64,000 nucleotides of DNA from Candidatus Poribacteria bacterium (GTDB lineage: Bacteria > Poribacteria > WGA-4E > WGA-3G), in NCBI GenBank assembly GCA_958295815.1, contig OY282374.1, forward strand, positions 2,190,856 to 2,254,855, given 5' to 3'. The notes beneath the pieces were generated by a model that had not been told where the DNA came from, ran no database searches, and was given only the letters and a program-made list of their open reading frames with translations. This document shows positions 8,895 through 16,614 of the stretch, piece by piece. The translations under genes and the position numbers were made by a program. Position 1 is the stretch's first letter; each line of letters begins with the position of its first letter.

Positions 8895-9342
8895 GGAAAT
8901 CGTCCAAGTTGCTGACCGCGATGACTTTTACACGAGGGCAAAGATACTTGGAGAAACCGCTTCAAGGGCATTTGGTGAAAGACACCGAAGCCAGATGACG
9001 AGCCTTGAAAACATTGCGAATTCTACACTTAAAGTGACAGATGTACTTGACTTTATCAAGAAACAGTTTGCTAAATCGAAAGCCAACGAAGGTTGGCGAA
9101 AAGAGGACTTTGGCATCGAATTGAAAAAATACATTGAGCAAAGCCTACGAAAACGACGTGAAGAAATTTGTTTCGATCTTGAAGGTGTTGAAGAAGAATC
9201 CGTCGAAGGACAACGTATCTATCTAAATCTCATTCGTGAATTCGTGCGACAACTCGTTATCCATTACGAATATCGAACCAGTGGAGGTGAGCCTGATGGC
9301 AGTGACAACGGAGCAGGCACAGGAAATTTGCCTGTTAAGTGA
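8869..9342 (+). CDS. cas11: Cas11 small subunit, copy 1
   Basis: A 157-residue, charged, all-helical protein with no recognisable catalytic motif, lying between csx10 and the next cas gene. The ATG at 8869 has a strong ribosome site (ggaggtgaa) inside the end of csx10. Its helical blocks 'LDFIKKQFAKSK' and 'IYLNLIREFVRQLVIHYEY' line up with 'ILLYINNRLERR' and 'YAYLLAKEYIQHLIAEYNY' in the next gene, so the two are paralogs. Small subunits form the inner filament of type III complexes and contact target RNA. Identification rests on size, helical content and locus position. Confidence 0.75.
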   Translation: MNQGMKIIKEIVQVADRDDFYTRAKILGETASRAFGERHRSQMTSLENIANSTLKVTDVLDFIKKQFAKSKANEGWRKEDFGIELKKYIEQSLRKRREEICFDLEGVEEESVEGQRIYLNLIREFVRQLVIHYEYRTSGGEPDGSDNGAGTGNLPVK

Positions 9343-9736
9343 CAGTGAACTCTACGAAAATGCTGTCGATTTTGTCAAGACCCACTACAGACCCAAAAAA
9401 GTCTCAAAAGCCCAACTAAGCGGACTTCAAAACGCCGTCGGTGCAGGCAATTTGAATGAAATTTTACTCTATATTAATAACCGATTAGAGCGAAGAACAA
9501 CAAGTGAGGATTTGAAAAATTTCTATCAAGCACTGGAAGATTACCTTAATAGCCTGCGTAGCAAGGTTCAGGAAGTGCGGTATGTCGTGAAACCTGAAAA
9601 GACAACTCAAACACAACGTAGTCGAGTGAATGAGGAAATCGATCAGTATGCTTACTTGTTAGCTAAAGAATACATTCAGCATCTAATTGCAGAATACAAC
9701 TACCAAAGGACTCTATCAAATGCGTCGGATGCATAG
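9296..9736 (+). CDS. cas11: Cas11 small subunit, copy 2
   Basis: A 146-residue helical protein. The ATG at 9296 is preferred over the TTG/ATG codons further upstream because it has a ggaggtgag site 5 bp away and the 'extra' N-terminus would lie inside copy 1. It is similar to copy 1 in its middle and C-terminal helices. It overlaps copy 1 by 47 bp and the next cas7 by 17 bp. Two adjacent, diverged small-subunit genes are unusual and suggest either a mixed inner filament or one copy with a distinct role. Confidence 0.72.
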   Translation: MAVTTEQAQEICLLSDSELYENAVDFVKTHYRPKKVSKAQLSGLQNAVGAGNLNEILLYINNRLERRTTSEDLKNFYQALEDYLNSLRSKVQEVRYVVKPEKTTQTQRSRVNEEIDQYAYLLAKEYIQHLIAEYNYQRTLSNASDA

Positions 9737-10529
9737 GAAATACATATTCACTGGAAAGTTGGAACTGAAATCCGGTATGCACATTGGCGGTGGACAAACC
9801 AATCTGCGAGGCACTGATAGCCCTGTTGTTCTCACGCCGGAGGGTGACCCTTTTATCCCTGGTTCCAGTTTCAAAGGCGTGTTTCGAAGCACGGTCGAAA
9901 AATTGGTTAACGTAATTCCGAACCGAAGCACCTGTTTTCTATTTTCTGAAAGTGATTGTCCAACCACCAGCCAAGAAGATTTCAATAACCGGCGTAGAGA
10001 TAGCGTCTGGAACGAAACACAACTTGTTGAGGCACTTGATAATGAGTTGTGTGATACATGCAAACTCTTTGGTTCGCCGTTTGCAGCATCCAAAGTCTTC
10101 TTCAGCGACCTGTACGTTGAAGAATGGGCAGAAGCCACACAACTAAGAGATGGTGTGGCAATTGACAGGGATAGTGAACGGGCAGTCGATTGATTGAAGT
10201 ATGACTATGAGGTCGTTTCTGTCGGTTCAACATTCAAGATGGAAATCACCTTGGAAAACGCGAATGATAGTGACCTCGGTTTAGTGTGTGTCGGATTAAA
10301 TGAGTTCGTAAGTGGTATGAGCGGAATCGGTGGGATGCGATCCAGAGGGCTTGGTAACTGTCAACTGATCGAGTTAATTGGCTATGAATCAGATTTAAAG
10401 GATACCGATCAGTTACGTAAATACCTCACTGGTAGAACACTTGATGAGAAGATGACGAAGGTTAATGATATCAATGATTTTCTGAAAAAGCATATCGGTG
10501 CGCTATTTACGGATGTCTCAGGAGGCTAA
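9720..10529 (+). pseudogene. cas7: Csm3-type cas7 interrupted by an in-frame TGA
   Basis: One continuous reading frame of about 270 codons broken by a single TGA at 10191-10193; the frame does not shift. The ATG at 9720 is chosen because of AAAGGA upstream. The first part is a canonical Csm3: 'MHIGGGQTNLRGTDSPVV' (with the target-RNA-cleaving Asp), 'FIPGSSFKGVFRSTVEKL', 'CDTCKLFGSPFAASKVFFSD' and 'RDGVAIDRDSERAVD' just before the stop. The second part begins LKYDYEVVSVGSTF and ends with 'GIGGMRSRGLGNC', exactly the C-terminal half of the family. Homologs commonly have a Gly at about the interrupted position, so GGA to TGA is a likely single-base change. A TTG directly after the TGA could restart translation and give a two-piece subunit. 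It could also be a sequencing error or a real inactivating mutation. Confidence 0.88.
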
Positions 10530-10530
10530 T

Positions 10531-11583
10531 ATGCTCAAACAATTGCTTAACGAATGCCGATTTACACTTACAATTCACACCGAAGGACCTGTGCTTATCA
10601 AGTCAGGTCATCCTATGGTCTTTGGTCCTGACATGACACCCGTGCGAACTTACCGCAATGGTACTATGGAAGTCTATCTGCCCGGAAGTTCACTGAAAGG
10701 TGTCTTTCGGAGTCATATCGAAAAGATAATTCGAACGCTTAAAGACGGAATCGTTTGCAATCTATTTGTCAGAACTGAGCCGGACAGTGAAAATAATCAA
10801 CTCGTCTGCCCGAATTACACTGAGGTATCATGCGGTGACAAGTTTGAAGTGCGACAAAAGGAGGCAATAGCAGTCCGCAAAGTTCAATGGCGGAGATATC
10901 CTCAGAAAGAAGATTTGTCGAATGAAGCGGTATATCTTGATTCTTGCCCTGTATGTCGACTATTCGGATCAACTTCATTCATTGGACGTGTTGCTATCTC
11001 AGATGCCTACCTTGCCAAAGGGAGCCAGCAAAAAACCGAGCAGCGTGACGGGGTTGGTATTGATCGCTTTACTGGTGGTGCAGCGACTGCGAGTGGTGCT
11101 AAATTCGATTTGCAAGTTGTTTCGTCAGGAGTCGATTTTGAAACAGACATCTACATCCGAAACTTTGAGGTGTGGCAACTCGGGATATTAATGTTGATTG
11201 TGACAGATTTAGAGGATGGTCTAATACGTATAGGGTCGGGTCGGTCACGGGGTCTGGGGAACGTTAAAGCCAAGATTTCCGAAGTATCCGTTAATTACAT
11301 CGGTGCCGTCAACGGTCAATCTACTAATGAGGTCTGGGGATTAGGAAGCTTGTTGGGTGATGATTCCTACGGGACACGAGCCAATGACAAAGTAACCACG
11401 CAGCATACACCAATTGAAGATACGCGCGGATATCGGAAAATCACAACTTTTCGCGACAATAGCCTTAAGGACCTAAAAAAAGCCACAATCGAAGCTTTTG
11501 TTGCGAAAATTCAGTCGTGGGAAATTCCGGAAACGATGCAGTTTAAGAACTTGGTATTCCGACGAGGCAGAGGGAACGAATGA
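10531..11583 (+). CDS. cas7: Cas7-type RAMP protein, third copy
   Basis: A 350-residue RAMP subunit. The ATG at 10531 follows 'caggaggctaat', two bases after the previous stop; upstream in-frame starts lack a ribosome site. Features include 'GPDMTPVRTYRNG' (a candidate catalytic Asp in the Csm3 position), 'YLPGSSLKGVFRSHIEKII', the cysteine pair 'CPVCRLFGSTSFIGRVAISD' and 'RDGVGIDRFTGGAATASGAKF'. The glycine-rich 'RIGSGRSRGLGNVKAK' is followed by a C-terminal extension of about 100 residues not usual in short Csm3 proteins. It is expected to be a backbone unit of the III-D complex. It overlaps csx19 by an ATGA. Confidence 0.9.
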   Translation: MLKQLLNECRFTLTIHTEGPVLIKSGHPMVFGPDMTPVRTYRNGTMEVYLPGSSLKGVFRSHIEKIIRTLKDGIVCNLFVRTEPDSENNQLVCPNYTEVSCGDKFEVRQKEAIAVRKVQWRRYPQKEDLSNEAVYLDSCPVCRLFGSTSFIGRVAISDAYLAKGSQQKTEQRDGVGIDRFTGGAATASGAKFDLQVVSSGVDFETDIYIRNFEVWQLGILMLIVTDLEDGLIRIGSGRSRGLGNVKAKISEVSVNYIGAVNGQSTNEVWGLGSLLGDDSYGTRANDKVTTQHTPIEDTRGYRKITTFRDNSLKDLKKATIEAFVAKIQSWEIPETMQFKNLVFRRGRGNE

Positions 11584-12134
11584 CCGATCAAATTTGTTGG
11601 GGAACAGCTGAAAATTTACTTCCGATTGTTCAAGCATTGGATTGCCCGCCCGAATTGTTGATGATACTTGAACGTGTGCCTAATGTTTTTTTGTCTGATG
11701 ATGAAAAAAAGATAGGAATTTGTCTGCAGAAGTATGATGCAAGCGAGAACCTTGAGGCATGGGAACGCGGACGAATTTTCCACAGAAATTTTGAATTGCG
11801 ATGGGAGAAACAGGGCAGTGTTTTTGTTATTGGTTACATCGGTGAACCGACAGAATTGCCAATGCCTCATATCAAGTCGCTCTCGGAATTTGACATCCAA
11901 GATGAGACTTATTATCTCTGGGGCGAAAGGATGTCGGCAGATAATCTCAAAGCGATTGATCAGCCTGAGGCAACAAACTTATTCCTTGAACTGCAAATCC
12001 CACGGTTGTTGTTTTATCCTGTCTCAAATCAAGGCGGAAAATCCCGCGTGAAAATATCTGTCCGACACTACCTCAATTCAGAAACGGGGGCGTTGGAATT
12101 TTATCGTTTTCGACACCTGGAGGAAGTATCATGA
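11580..12134 (+). CDS. csx19: Csx19-like protein of type III-D systems
   Basis: A 184-residue protein with no RAMP glycine loop. It resembles the Csx19 (TIGR03984) family that accompanies subtype III-D loci, with a central 'RIFHRNFELRWEKQGSVFVIGYIGE' pattern and 'YYLWGERM' about two-thirds along. In the structurally studied type III-Dv complex a Csx19 protein is a component; its biochemical role is poorly defined. It is translationally coupled at both ends (ATGA with the preceding cas7, and again with the following cas7). The family call is from remembered motif pattern, not a search. Confidence 0.7.
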   Translation: MTDQICWGTAENLLPIVQALDCPPELLMILERVPNVFLSDDEKKIGICLQKYDASENLEAWERGRIFHRNFELRWEKQGSVFVIGYIGEPTELPMPHIKSLSEFDIQDETYYLWGERMSADNLKAIDQPEATNLFLELQIPRLLFYPVSNQGGKSRVKISVRHYLNSETGALEFYRFRHLEEVS

Positions 12135-13180
12135 ATCCCTATGATTTTGTGCCGGTTAACTGGGATAGATCACCTATACGAAAGCCTGCTTCGCCACATG
12201 ATAGATTCAGTGGAGTATCCGGGAAAATTGAGGGAGTGATCACTGCAGAAACACCTGTCTTCATCTTTAACTCACCGAAAAGGATGAGTGGAGCGGAACC
12301 GTTTATCACAAACCAGCAGGGACAGCACATTATCCCCGGCAGTTCACTCAAAGGACTTTTTCGTAGTCTGGTCGAAACCGTTGGAAATGGCTGCTTCCTA
12401 TTTTATGACGGAGTCTACGAAGATGAAGATGGGAATAAAAATATTGACTATACTAACGAATTGCCGAAGGACTTTGGAAAATGTGAAACTATTAATCTGT
12501 GTATCGCTTGCCGAATGTTTGGAGCGATGCACAGTTCAGATATGCTATCACTTGGGCACGTTTCATTTAACGATGCTGTGGAAGTGAACATTTGCGAACA
12601 TGAAGCCATCTATACTATCGCTCTCATGGGTCCCAAACCACGCCATGATGCGTTTTACCTGGATCCAGAGCAATGGATCGCAGGACGCAAATTCTATTTT
12701 CACCAACCAACAGGAATAAAGAGATCACATACCAAAACCAAAACAAGATACAATGAACATATTACACCGATCAATACAGGGAGTCAATTCGCATTCTCCT
12801 TGCAATTCACGAATCTTGAGACACTCGAATTAAAAACACTGCTTTACGCACTTGATCTTGAGCAGGATATGCGCCACAAGATCGGTTACGGCAAACCCGC
12901 TGGACTCGGAAGTGTCCATTTCGATATTAAGAGGCTCACGTTGATTGATTATGCCAACCGTTATGTAACTAATCAAGGGGTAACTGAGTATAAAGGTGAA
13001 GCGTTAGCGGACTACCTATCAGGACAGACGCGAATATTCACGGATAACACAACGTCACCAACATTAAAAGCACTCCGTCGCATCTGGCGATGGGATCCGA
13101 GTGACACAACTGCTTACCATTATCCAGATCGAGATTGGTTTGACAAAAATCCCGACACATCTATTAGTGAGACCCAGTAA
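12131..13180 (+). CDS. cas7: Cas7-type RAMP protein, fourth copy, probably non-cleaving
   Basis: A 349-residue RAMP protein. It has 'HIIPGSSLKGLFRSLVETV', a cysteine pair in 'NLCIACRMFGAMHSSDMLSLGHVSF' and a late 'HKIGYGKPAGLGSVHFDI' glycine-rich block. In the place of the Csm3 catalytic Asp there is 'FNSPKRMSGAEPFI', with no aligned Asp, so it probably builds the filament without cutting RNA (inference). The segment 'PTGIKRSHTKTKTRYNEHI' is strongly basic and may bind RNA. It is the last of the overlapping structural genes; the next gene begins 20 bp later. Confidence 0.85.
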   Translation: MNPYDFVPVNWDRSPIRKPASPHDRFSGVSGKIEGVITAETPVFIFNSPKRMSGAEPFITNQQGQHIIPGSSLKGLFRSLVETVGNGCFLFYDGVYEDEDGNKNIDYTNELPKDFGKCETINLCIACRMFGAMHSSDMLSLGHVSFNDAVEVNICEHEAIYTIALMGPKPRHDAFYLDPEQWIAGRKFYFHQPTGIKRSHTKTKTRYNEHITPINTGSQFAFSLQFTNLETLELKTLLYALDLEQDMRHKIGYGKPAGLGSVHFDIKRLTLIDYANRYVTNQGVTEYKGEALADYLSGQTRIFTDNTTSPTLKALRRIWRWDPSDTTAYHYPDRDWFDKNPDTSISETQ

Positions 13181-13200
13181 ACTCTAAAGAGGTACCCGTT

Positions 13201-14769
13201 ATGGCAAAGAATGTTCTCATCGCAACGTTGGGTGAATCACCAATCGTTGTAACCTCAATGGTACACGCACTGAAAAGAAAAAATAATCTAACAATTAATC
13301 AACTACATGTCATCCATCCGCGGGGAGAAAGACTCATTGATATTGGTTATGATTTGATTAAAGAGCATCTTCAGGAGAAATGTATTATCACTCAATCTGT
13401 TCTCCCTTTTTCTGATGTAAATAGCCTTGAAACATCTATAGAATTTCTCAGAGTTTTGTCTGACTCAATTCAAACCCACGATGAGGCTCGAGATCACGTT
13501 TACCTTTCTCTTGCGGGTGGGCGAAAGAATATGTCCGCTCTCATGGCGGTGACCTGCCAATTCTATGAATGTGTCCGTGGGCTGTACCACATCTTGGATA
13601 AATACGAAGACGATCCTGATAATCAGAATTTCCATTCAATTGAGGCACTGTTCGATTTTGAGGAAGACATACGAGGCGAAAAGTTAAGCCCGCCTGTCGA
13701 TTCACTAATCTTGGTTGAAATTCCCTATAAACAACTACCGAGTGGTGTTACCCTTCGGCAATATTTCTCTGAGGTGCAATTTGACCCAGATGACCCGTCT
13801 TTCATTGAGATAGATGACGAACTTGAGGGCTTTTATCGCGAAATTCTTCAACAGGAAAAAACCGATCTTCTTGAGGTCTATCTTTCCAAAGTAGCTTATG
13901 AGCAGTTCAAAGCTATAGGTGGTGGCTCGACTCAAAAACAACTGATGAATTGTTTTAGATCTATGCAGTATTCGCAATTGCTGGAAAGTCGCGGGAAGTC
14001 TTTAAGAAATGCCAAAACAGATTGTACACCATTCAAGATGGGACGTACCGCTGAACGCCCATTCTACTATCGAACCAATGGAGACGTTGTGGTCTGTGAA
14101 ATTGCCCTGAAGAATACTACTTATGAAGCTGTTACCAATGGAAAAAAGGAGATTTGGTCAAAAAAGCACGATAAATTTCTACATGTGAATGAACTAAACA
14201 ACACTGAAAACAGCATTCTAATTGTTCCGCTTGGAAAAACGCCTATGGTTGTAACGCAAACCTTTGCCTTGCTTTCGACCCGCGAAGAAGCAAACATCGA
14301 AAAAGTTATTGTCATTCACCCTAAAATTGCCGAGATTCGCAATGGGGTCCGACTGCTTCAAACGGCGTTTAAACAAAAAGGGTTTGACCGTACTATCACG
14401 CCTATTCAGATTGACGATATTCAGGATGTCGCATCCAAGAACGATTGCGATGTCTACCTTGAAAAGCTTACCAATATCATTAAAGATGTACAGACAGGTA
14501 ACCCTAATATAAGCATCCATTTATCACTATCTGGTGGGCGGAAAGGCATGGCTGCTCTGACGCTTTTTGCTGCACAACAAGCAAACATTGATACAGTTTA
14601 CCACACCTTAATCACGGATGCCGATCTTGAAGAGAAAATTGAGAAAGAGACCACGCTTGCTGAATTACGAAGACTGAAGCGGATTCAACAAGCACAACGC
14701 TTATTTTTAGATGACTATGATCAATCAAAATTTGAGTTGATTCGTGTGCCTGTCGTGCCAATTTCTTAG
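13201..14769 (+). CDS. double-domain CARF / ring-nuclease-like CRISPR protein (NE0113-like twice)
   Basis: A 522-residue protein with an internal duplication. Domain 1 (about 1-180) has 'NVLIATLGESPIVVTSMVHAL' and, at about 103-114, 'SLAGGRKNMSAL'. Domain 2 (about 345-500) has 'SILIVPLGKTPMVVTQTFALL' and, at about 443-454, 'SLSGGRKGMAAL'. The first-strand '-LG.(S/T)P.VVT' plus a late 'LS.GGRK.M' loop is the signature of NE0113/PF09623-type CARF and ring-nuclease proteins, which bind or cleave cyclic oligoadenylates. The roughly 150-residue linker (about 195-340) is not recognised. It contains 'GDVVVCEIALK', faintly like a PD-(D/E)xK strand but with wrong spacing. I see no HEPN R-x4-6-H. It is the only visible ancillary protein for a cyclase-competent Cas10, so it is either a cOA sensor or a fused double ring nuclease. 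Confidence 0.82.
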   Translation: MAKNVLIATLGESPIVVTSMVHALKRKNNLTINQLHVIHPRGERLIDIGYDLIKEHLQEKCIITQSVLPFSDVNSLETSIEFLRVLSDSIQTHDEARDHVYLSLAGGRKNMSALMAVTCQFYECVRGLYHILDKYEDDPDNQNFHSIEALFDFEEDIRGEKLSPPVDSLILVEIPYKQLPSGVTLRQYFSEVQFDPDDPSFIEIDDELEGFYREILQQEKTDLLEVYLSKVAYEQFKAIGGGSTQKQLMNCFRSMQYSQLLESRGKSLRNAKTDCTPFKMGRTAERPFYYRTNGDVVVCEIALKNTTYEAVTNGKKEIWSKKHDKFLHVNELNNTENSILIVPLGKTPMVVTQTFALLSTREEANIEKVIVIHPKIAEIRNGVRLLQTAFKQKGFDRTITPIQIDDIQDVASKNDCDVYLEKLTNIIKDVQTGNPNISIHLSLSGGRKGMAALTLFAAQQANIDTVYHTLITDADLEEKIEKETTLAELRRLKRIQQAQRLFLDDYDQSKFELIRVPVVPIS

Positions 14770-14830
14770 AATCTGTTGAGGCTTCGTAAATTTTGTCGCG
14801 ACAAAAACGAGGTAGGATTCCACGTCCTTC

Positions 14831-15808
14831 ATGCTCCAAAACTTCCAATTCGCACGTTACCGCTTCACATACACCGTCCAAGAACCGCTGAAGATGCCGC
14901 AATACAAAGGCAATGTCTTCCGTAGCCGATTTGGATACATCCTCCGAGACCTCACGTGTATCGGTGGTAGAGAACAGTGCGAAAAACGCTGTCAGTTCCC
15001 TGATAGGTGCGTCTATTCTAAATGCTTTGAAACCCCGGTCCCAGACGATAGTCCTATCCTCCGCGGTCAACCCTTTGCACCGCACCCCTTTATCCTCGAA
15101 CCACCGCGTACCGAGAAATTAGACTATACACCGGGTGATACCTTCACCTGCACACTGACCATCATCGGCGACACAATCAACCTATTACCATGGCTCGTAT
15201 TCACCTTCCGTGAGATAGGCAAGCGGCGTATCGGTATCCGCGGGAAACGTGGACAGTGTCAGCTTGACAAGGTCGAGACACTCCCCGGACAGAATAGACA
15301 GAGCATCCGAACGATTTACACAGCAAATACCGAACTGCTCACAGATGACGGGTTGATCCTTCGAATTGACGATGTGATGCGAGACGCTTCTCACGTTACT
15401 AATGAAATCGAATTGGGATTTCTCACGCCTACCAGTATCAAGGTTGACGGACGTTGGACGAGTGAACTCACGTTTGAACACCTTATCCGTAATTTGCTGC
15501 GTCGTATCCGTTTCTTGAGTTATTTCCATTGTGGTGAGGATCTGGATGTGGATGCCCGCGCGTTAATTGAGGTCGCCAGTGCTGTCACACACGAATCAGA
15601 TTTCCGCTGGCTCCGGGCAGACCGTTACTCCTATCGTGCCAAGAATTCTATTCCGATGGGTGGGTTTTTAGGGAAAGTTCGCTTTTTTGGTGAGTTGGAG
15701 CCGTTTCTACCATTTATCTTTCTCGGCGAGTATTTGCACATCGGACACCACACAGCATTTGGACATGGGCAGTATCGCATCACTTTTCCATGTAGGAACA
15801 GCACTTAA
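14831..15808 (+). CDS. cas6: Cas6-family CRISPR RNA endoribonuclease
   Basis: A 325-residue protein matching the Cas6 C-terminal domain family (PF10040). There is a cysteine cluster 'REQCEKRCQFPDRCVYSKCFE' near residue 48, a central 'FTFREIGKRRIGIRGKRGQC', and a late 'PMGGFLGKVRFFGEL' followed by 'GEYLHIGHHTAFGHGQYRI', the glycine-rich C-terminal loop of Cas6. It should cut the pre-crRNA of both arrays, whose repeats share the hairpin and ATTGAAAC end. The catalytic His is not assignable with certainty. It begins 61 bp after the CARF gene and is the last gene of the operon. Confidence 0.88.
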   Translation: MLQNFQFARYRFTYTVQEPLKMPQYKGNVFRSRFGYILRDLTCIGGREQCEKRCQFPDRCVYSKCFETPVPDDSPILRGQPFAPHPFILEPPRTEKLDYTPGDTFTCTLTIIGDTINLLPWLVFTFREIGKRRIGIRGKRGQCQLDKVETLPGQNRQSIRTIYTANTELLTDDGLILRIDDVMRDASHVTNEIELGFLTPTSIKVDGRWTSELTFEHLIRNLLRRIRFLSYFHCGEDLDVDARALIEVASAVTHESDFRWLRADRYSYRAKNSIPMGGFLGKVRFFGELEPFLPFIFLGEYLHIGHHTAFGHGQYRITFPCRNST

Positions 15809-15852
15809 CCTTGCTTCTACCTCTATAGATCCGACCTTGAACAGTGTTTCCT

Positions 15853-16053
15853 TCACTCCACCATTTTACGAAGATTATTGAGCCAATTGTGTACGTCAGA
15901 TTCTTTCACAATACCAAGCCAGAAGAGAACTGCAATAATAACGACGGTCAAGAGTAAAATACGCCATGAGTGCTTAATAATGCCGATTACAAGGAATATG
16001 GCAACTGCGGCTGCAATTATTAAGAATAGTGGAGAACTGATTAATTCAGGCAT
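15853..16053 (-). CDS. small membrane protein, two transmembrane helices
   Basis: A 66-residue protein opposite to the cas operon. Hydrophobic residues dominate about 7-44 ('LFLIIAAAVAIFLVIGI' and 'ILLLTVVIIAVLFWLGIV') with a basic break 'KHSWR' between them, giving a helical hairpin, then a charged tail. The ribosome site is weak. It lies between cas6 and array 2, inside the island, but nothing shows a link to CRISPR function. Short membrane proteins do accompany some type III loci as effectors; here that is only a possibility. Confidence 0.5.
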   Translation of the reverse strand: MPELISSPLFLIIAAAVAIFLVIGIIKHSWRILLLTVVIIAVLFWLGIVKESDVHNWLNNLRKMVE

Positions 16054-16350
16054 AATTGATTCCGAGTTTTGGGTGCATGCTGTGCGACACGTGCGTTTGT
16101 TCTTACGTGAGAGTTGGCTCTATTGTGATATAGCAGAAATGGGTAGAAGTGCTTTGGCTGTGTACGGTCTCAGTATACCAGATGTGTGAAAAAAGTCAAG
16201 AAAAAGACTCTAAGGTCAAAGGAATTTTATTGCTTGACGGGGGTGAGCATTCAGGTCTGCCCCCGCAAAATATACTTCTCCGATAGGCATTCGTAATGAC
16301 TTTTTACTTGCCTACCTTTTTTATTTTTTTTGCGAAAAAACATAAAATAC

Positions 16351-16379
16351 TTGACATTTTTTCATGTTTTGTGTATAAT
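16351..16379 (+). promoter_or_regulatory. consensus promoter for CRISPR array 2
   Basis: Perfect TTGACA (16351-16356), 17-bp spacer, perfect TATAAT (16374-16379). It lies 235 bp before the first repeat, the same distance as the array-1 promoter. The rest of 16054-16350 shows no gene, only a GC-rich inverted repeat CGGGGG/CCCCCG near 16238-16266. Confidence 0.8.
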
Positions 16380-16614
16380 TAGGAAAAATAAACGCGATTC
16401 GTCCATCGCGTGCGGACACACCTAAAATTGCCCAAGAACCCAGATGGTATCTGGATTCAGAGCCGTTTTCGCCAAAAAATCGCGTTTGGATCGATGTTTA
16501 CAAGGGTTTCTGCGGTTTTGGGGGCAAATTTTCAGGCAAAAAAAGCCTCGCGCAGTTCGCGTTTGGTTTCGCGGGGTACGAACCCCCGTCCCCACTGGGT
16601 GCAAAATAGGCACT
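16380..16614 (+). promoter_or_regulatory. CRISPR leader of array 2
   Basis: Homologous to the array-1 leader over about 190 bp and ending in the same CTGGGTGCAAAATAGG next to the first repeat. The hairpin near its end (GGGGT-ACGA-ACCCC) keeps its pairing although bases differ from the array-1 copy. Confidence 0.75.

Noticed and set aside
10191..10250. Selenocysteine insertion at the cas7 TGA
   Set aside because: No stem-loop of SECIS type is visible right after the codon, and Csm3 proteins have no Cys or Sec requirement there.
13201..14769. HEPN ribonuclease or PD-(D/E)xK nuclease in the double-CARF protein
   Set aside because: No R-x4-6-H motif was found, and the only E...K candidate ('GDVVVCEIALK') has the wrong spacing.
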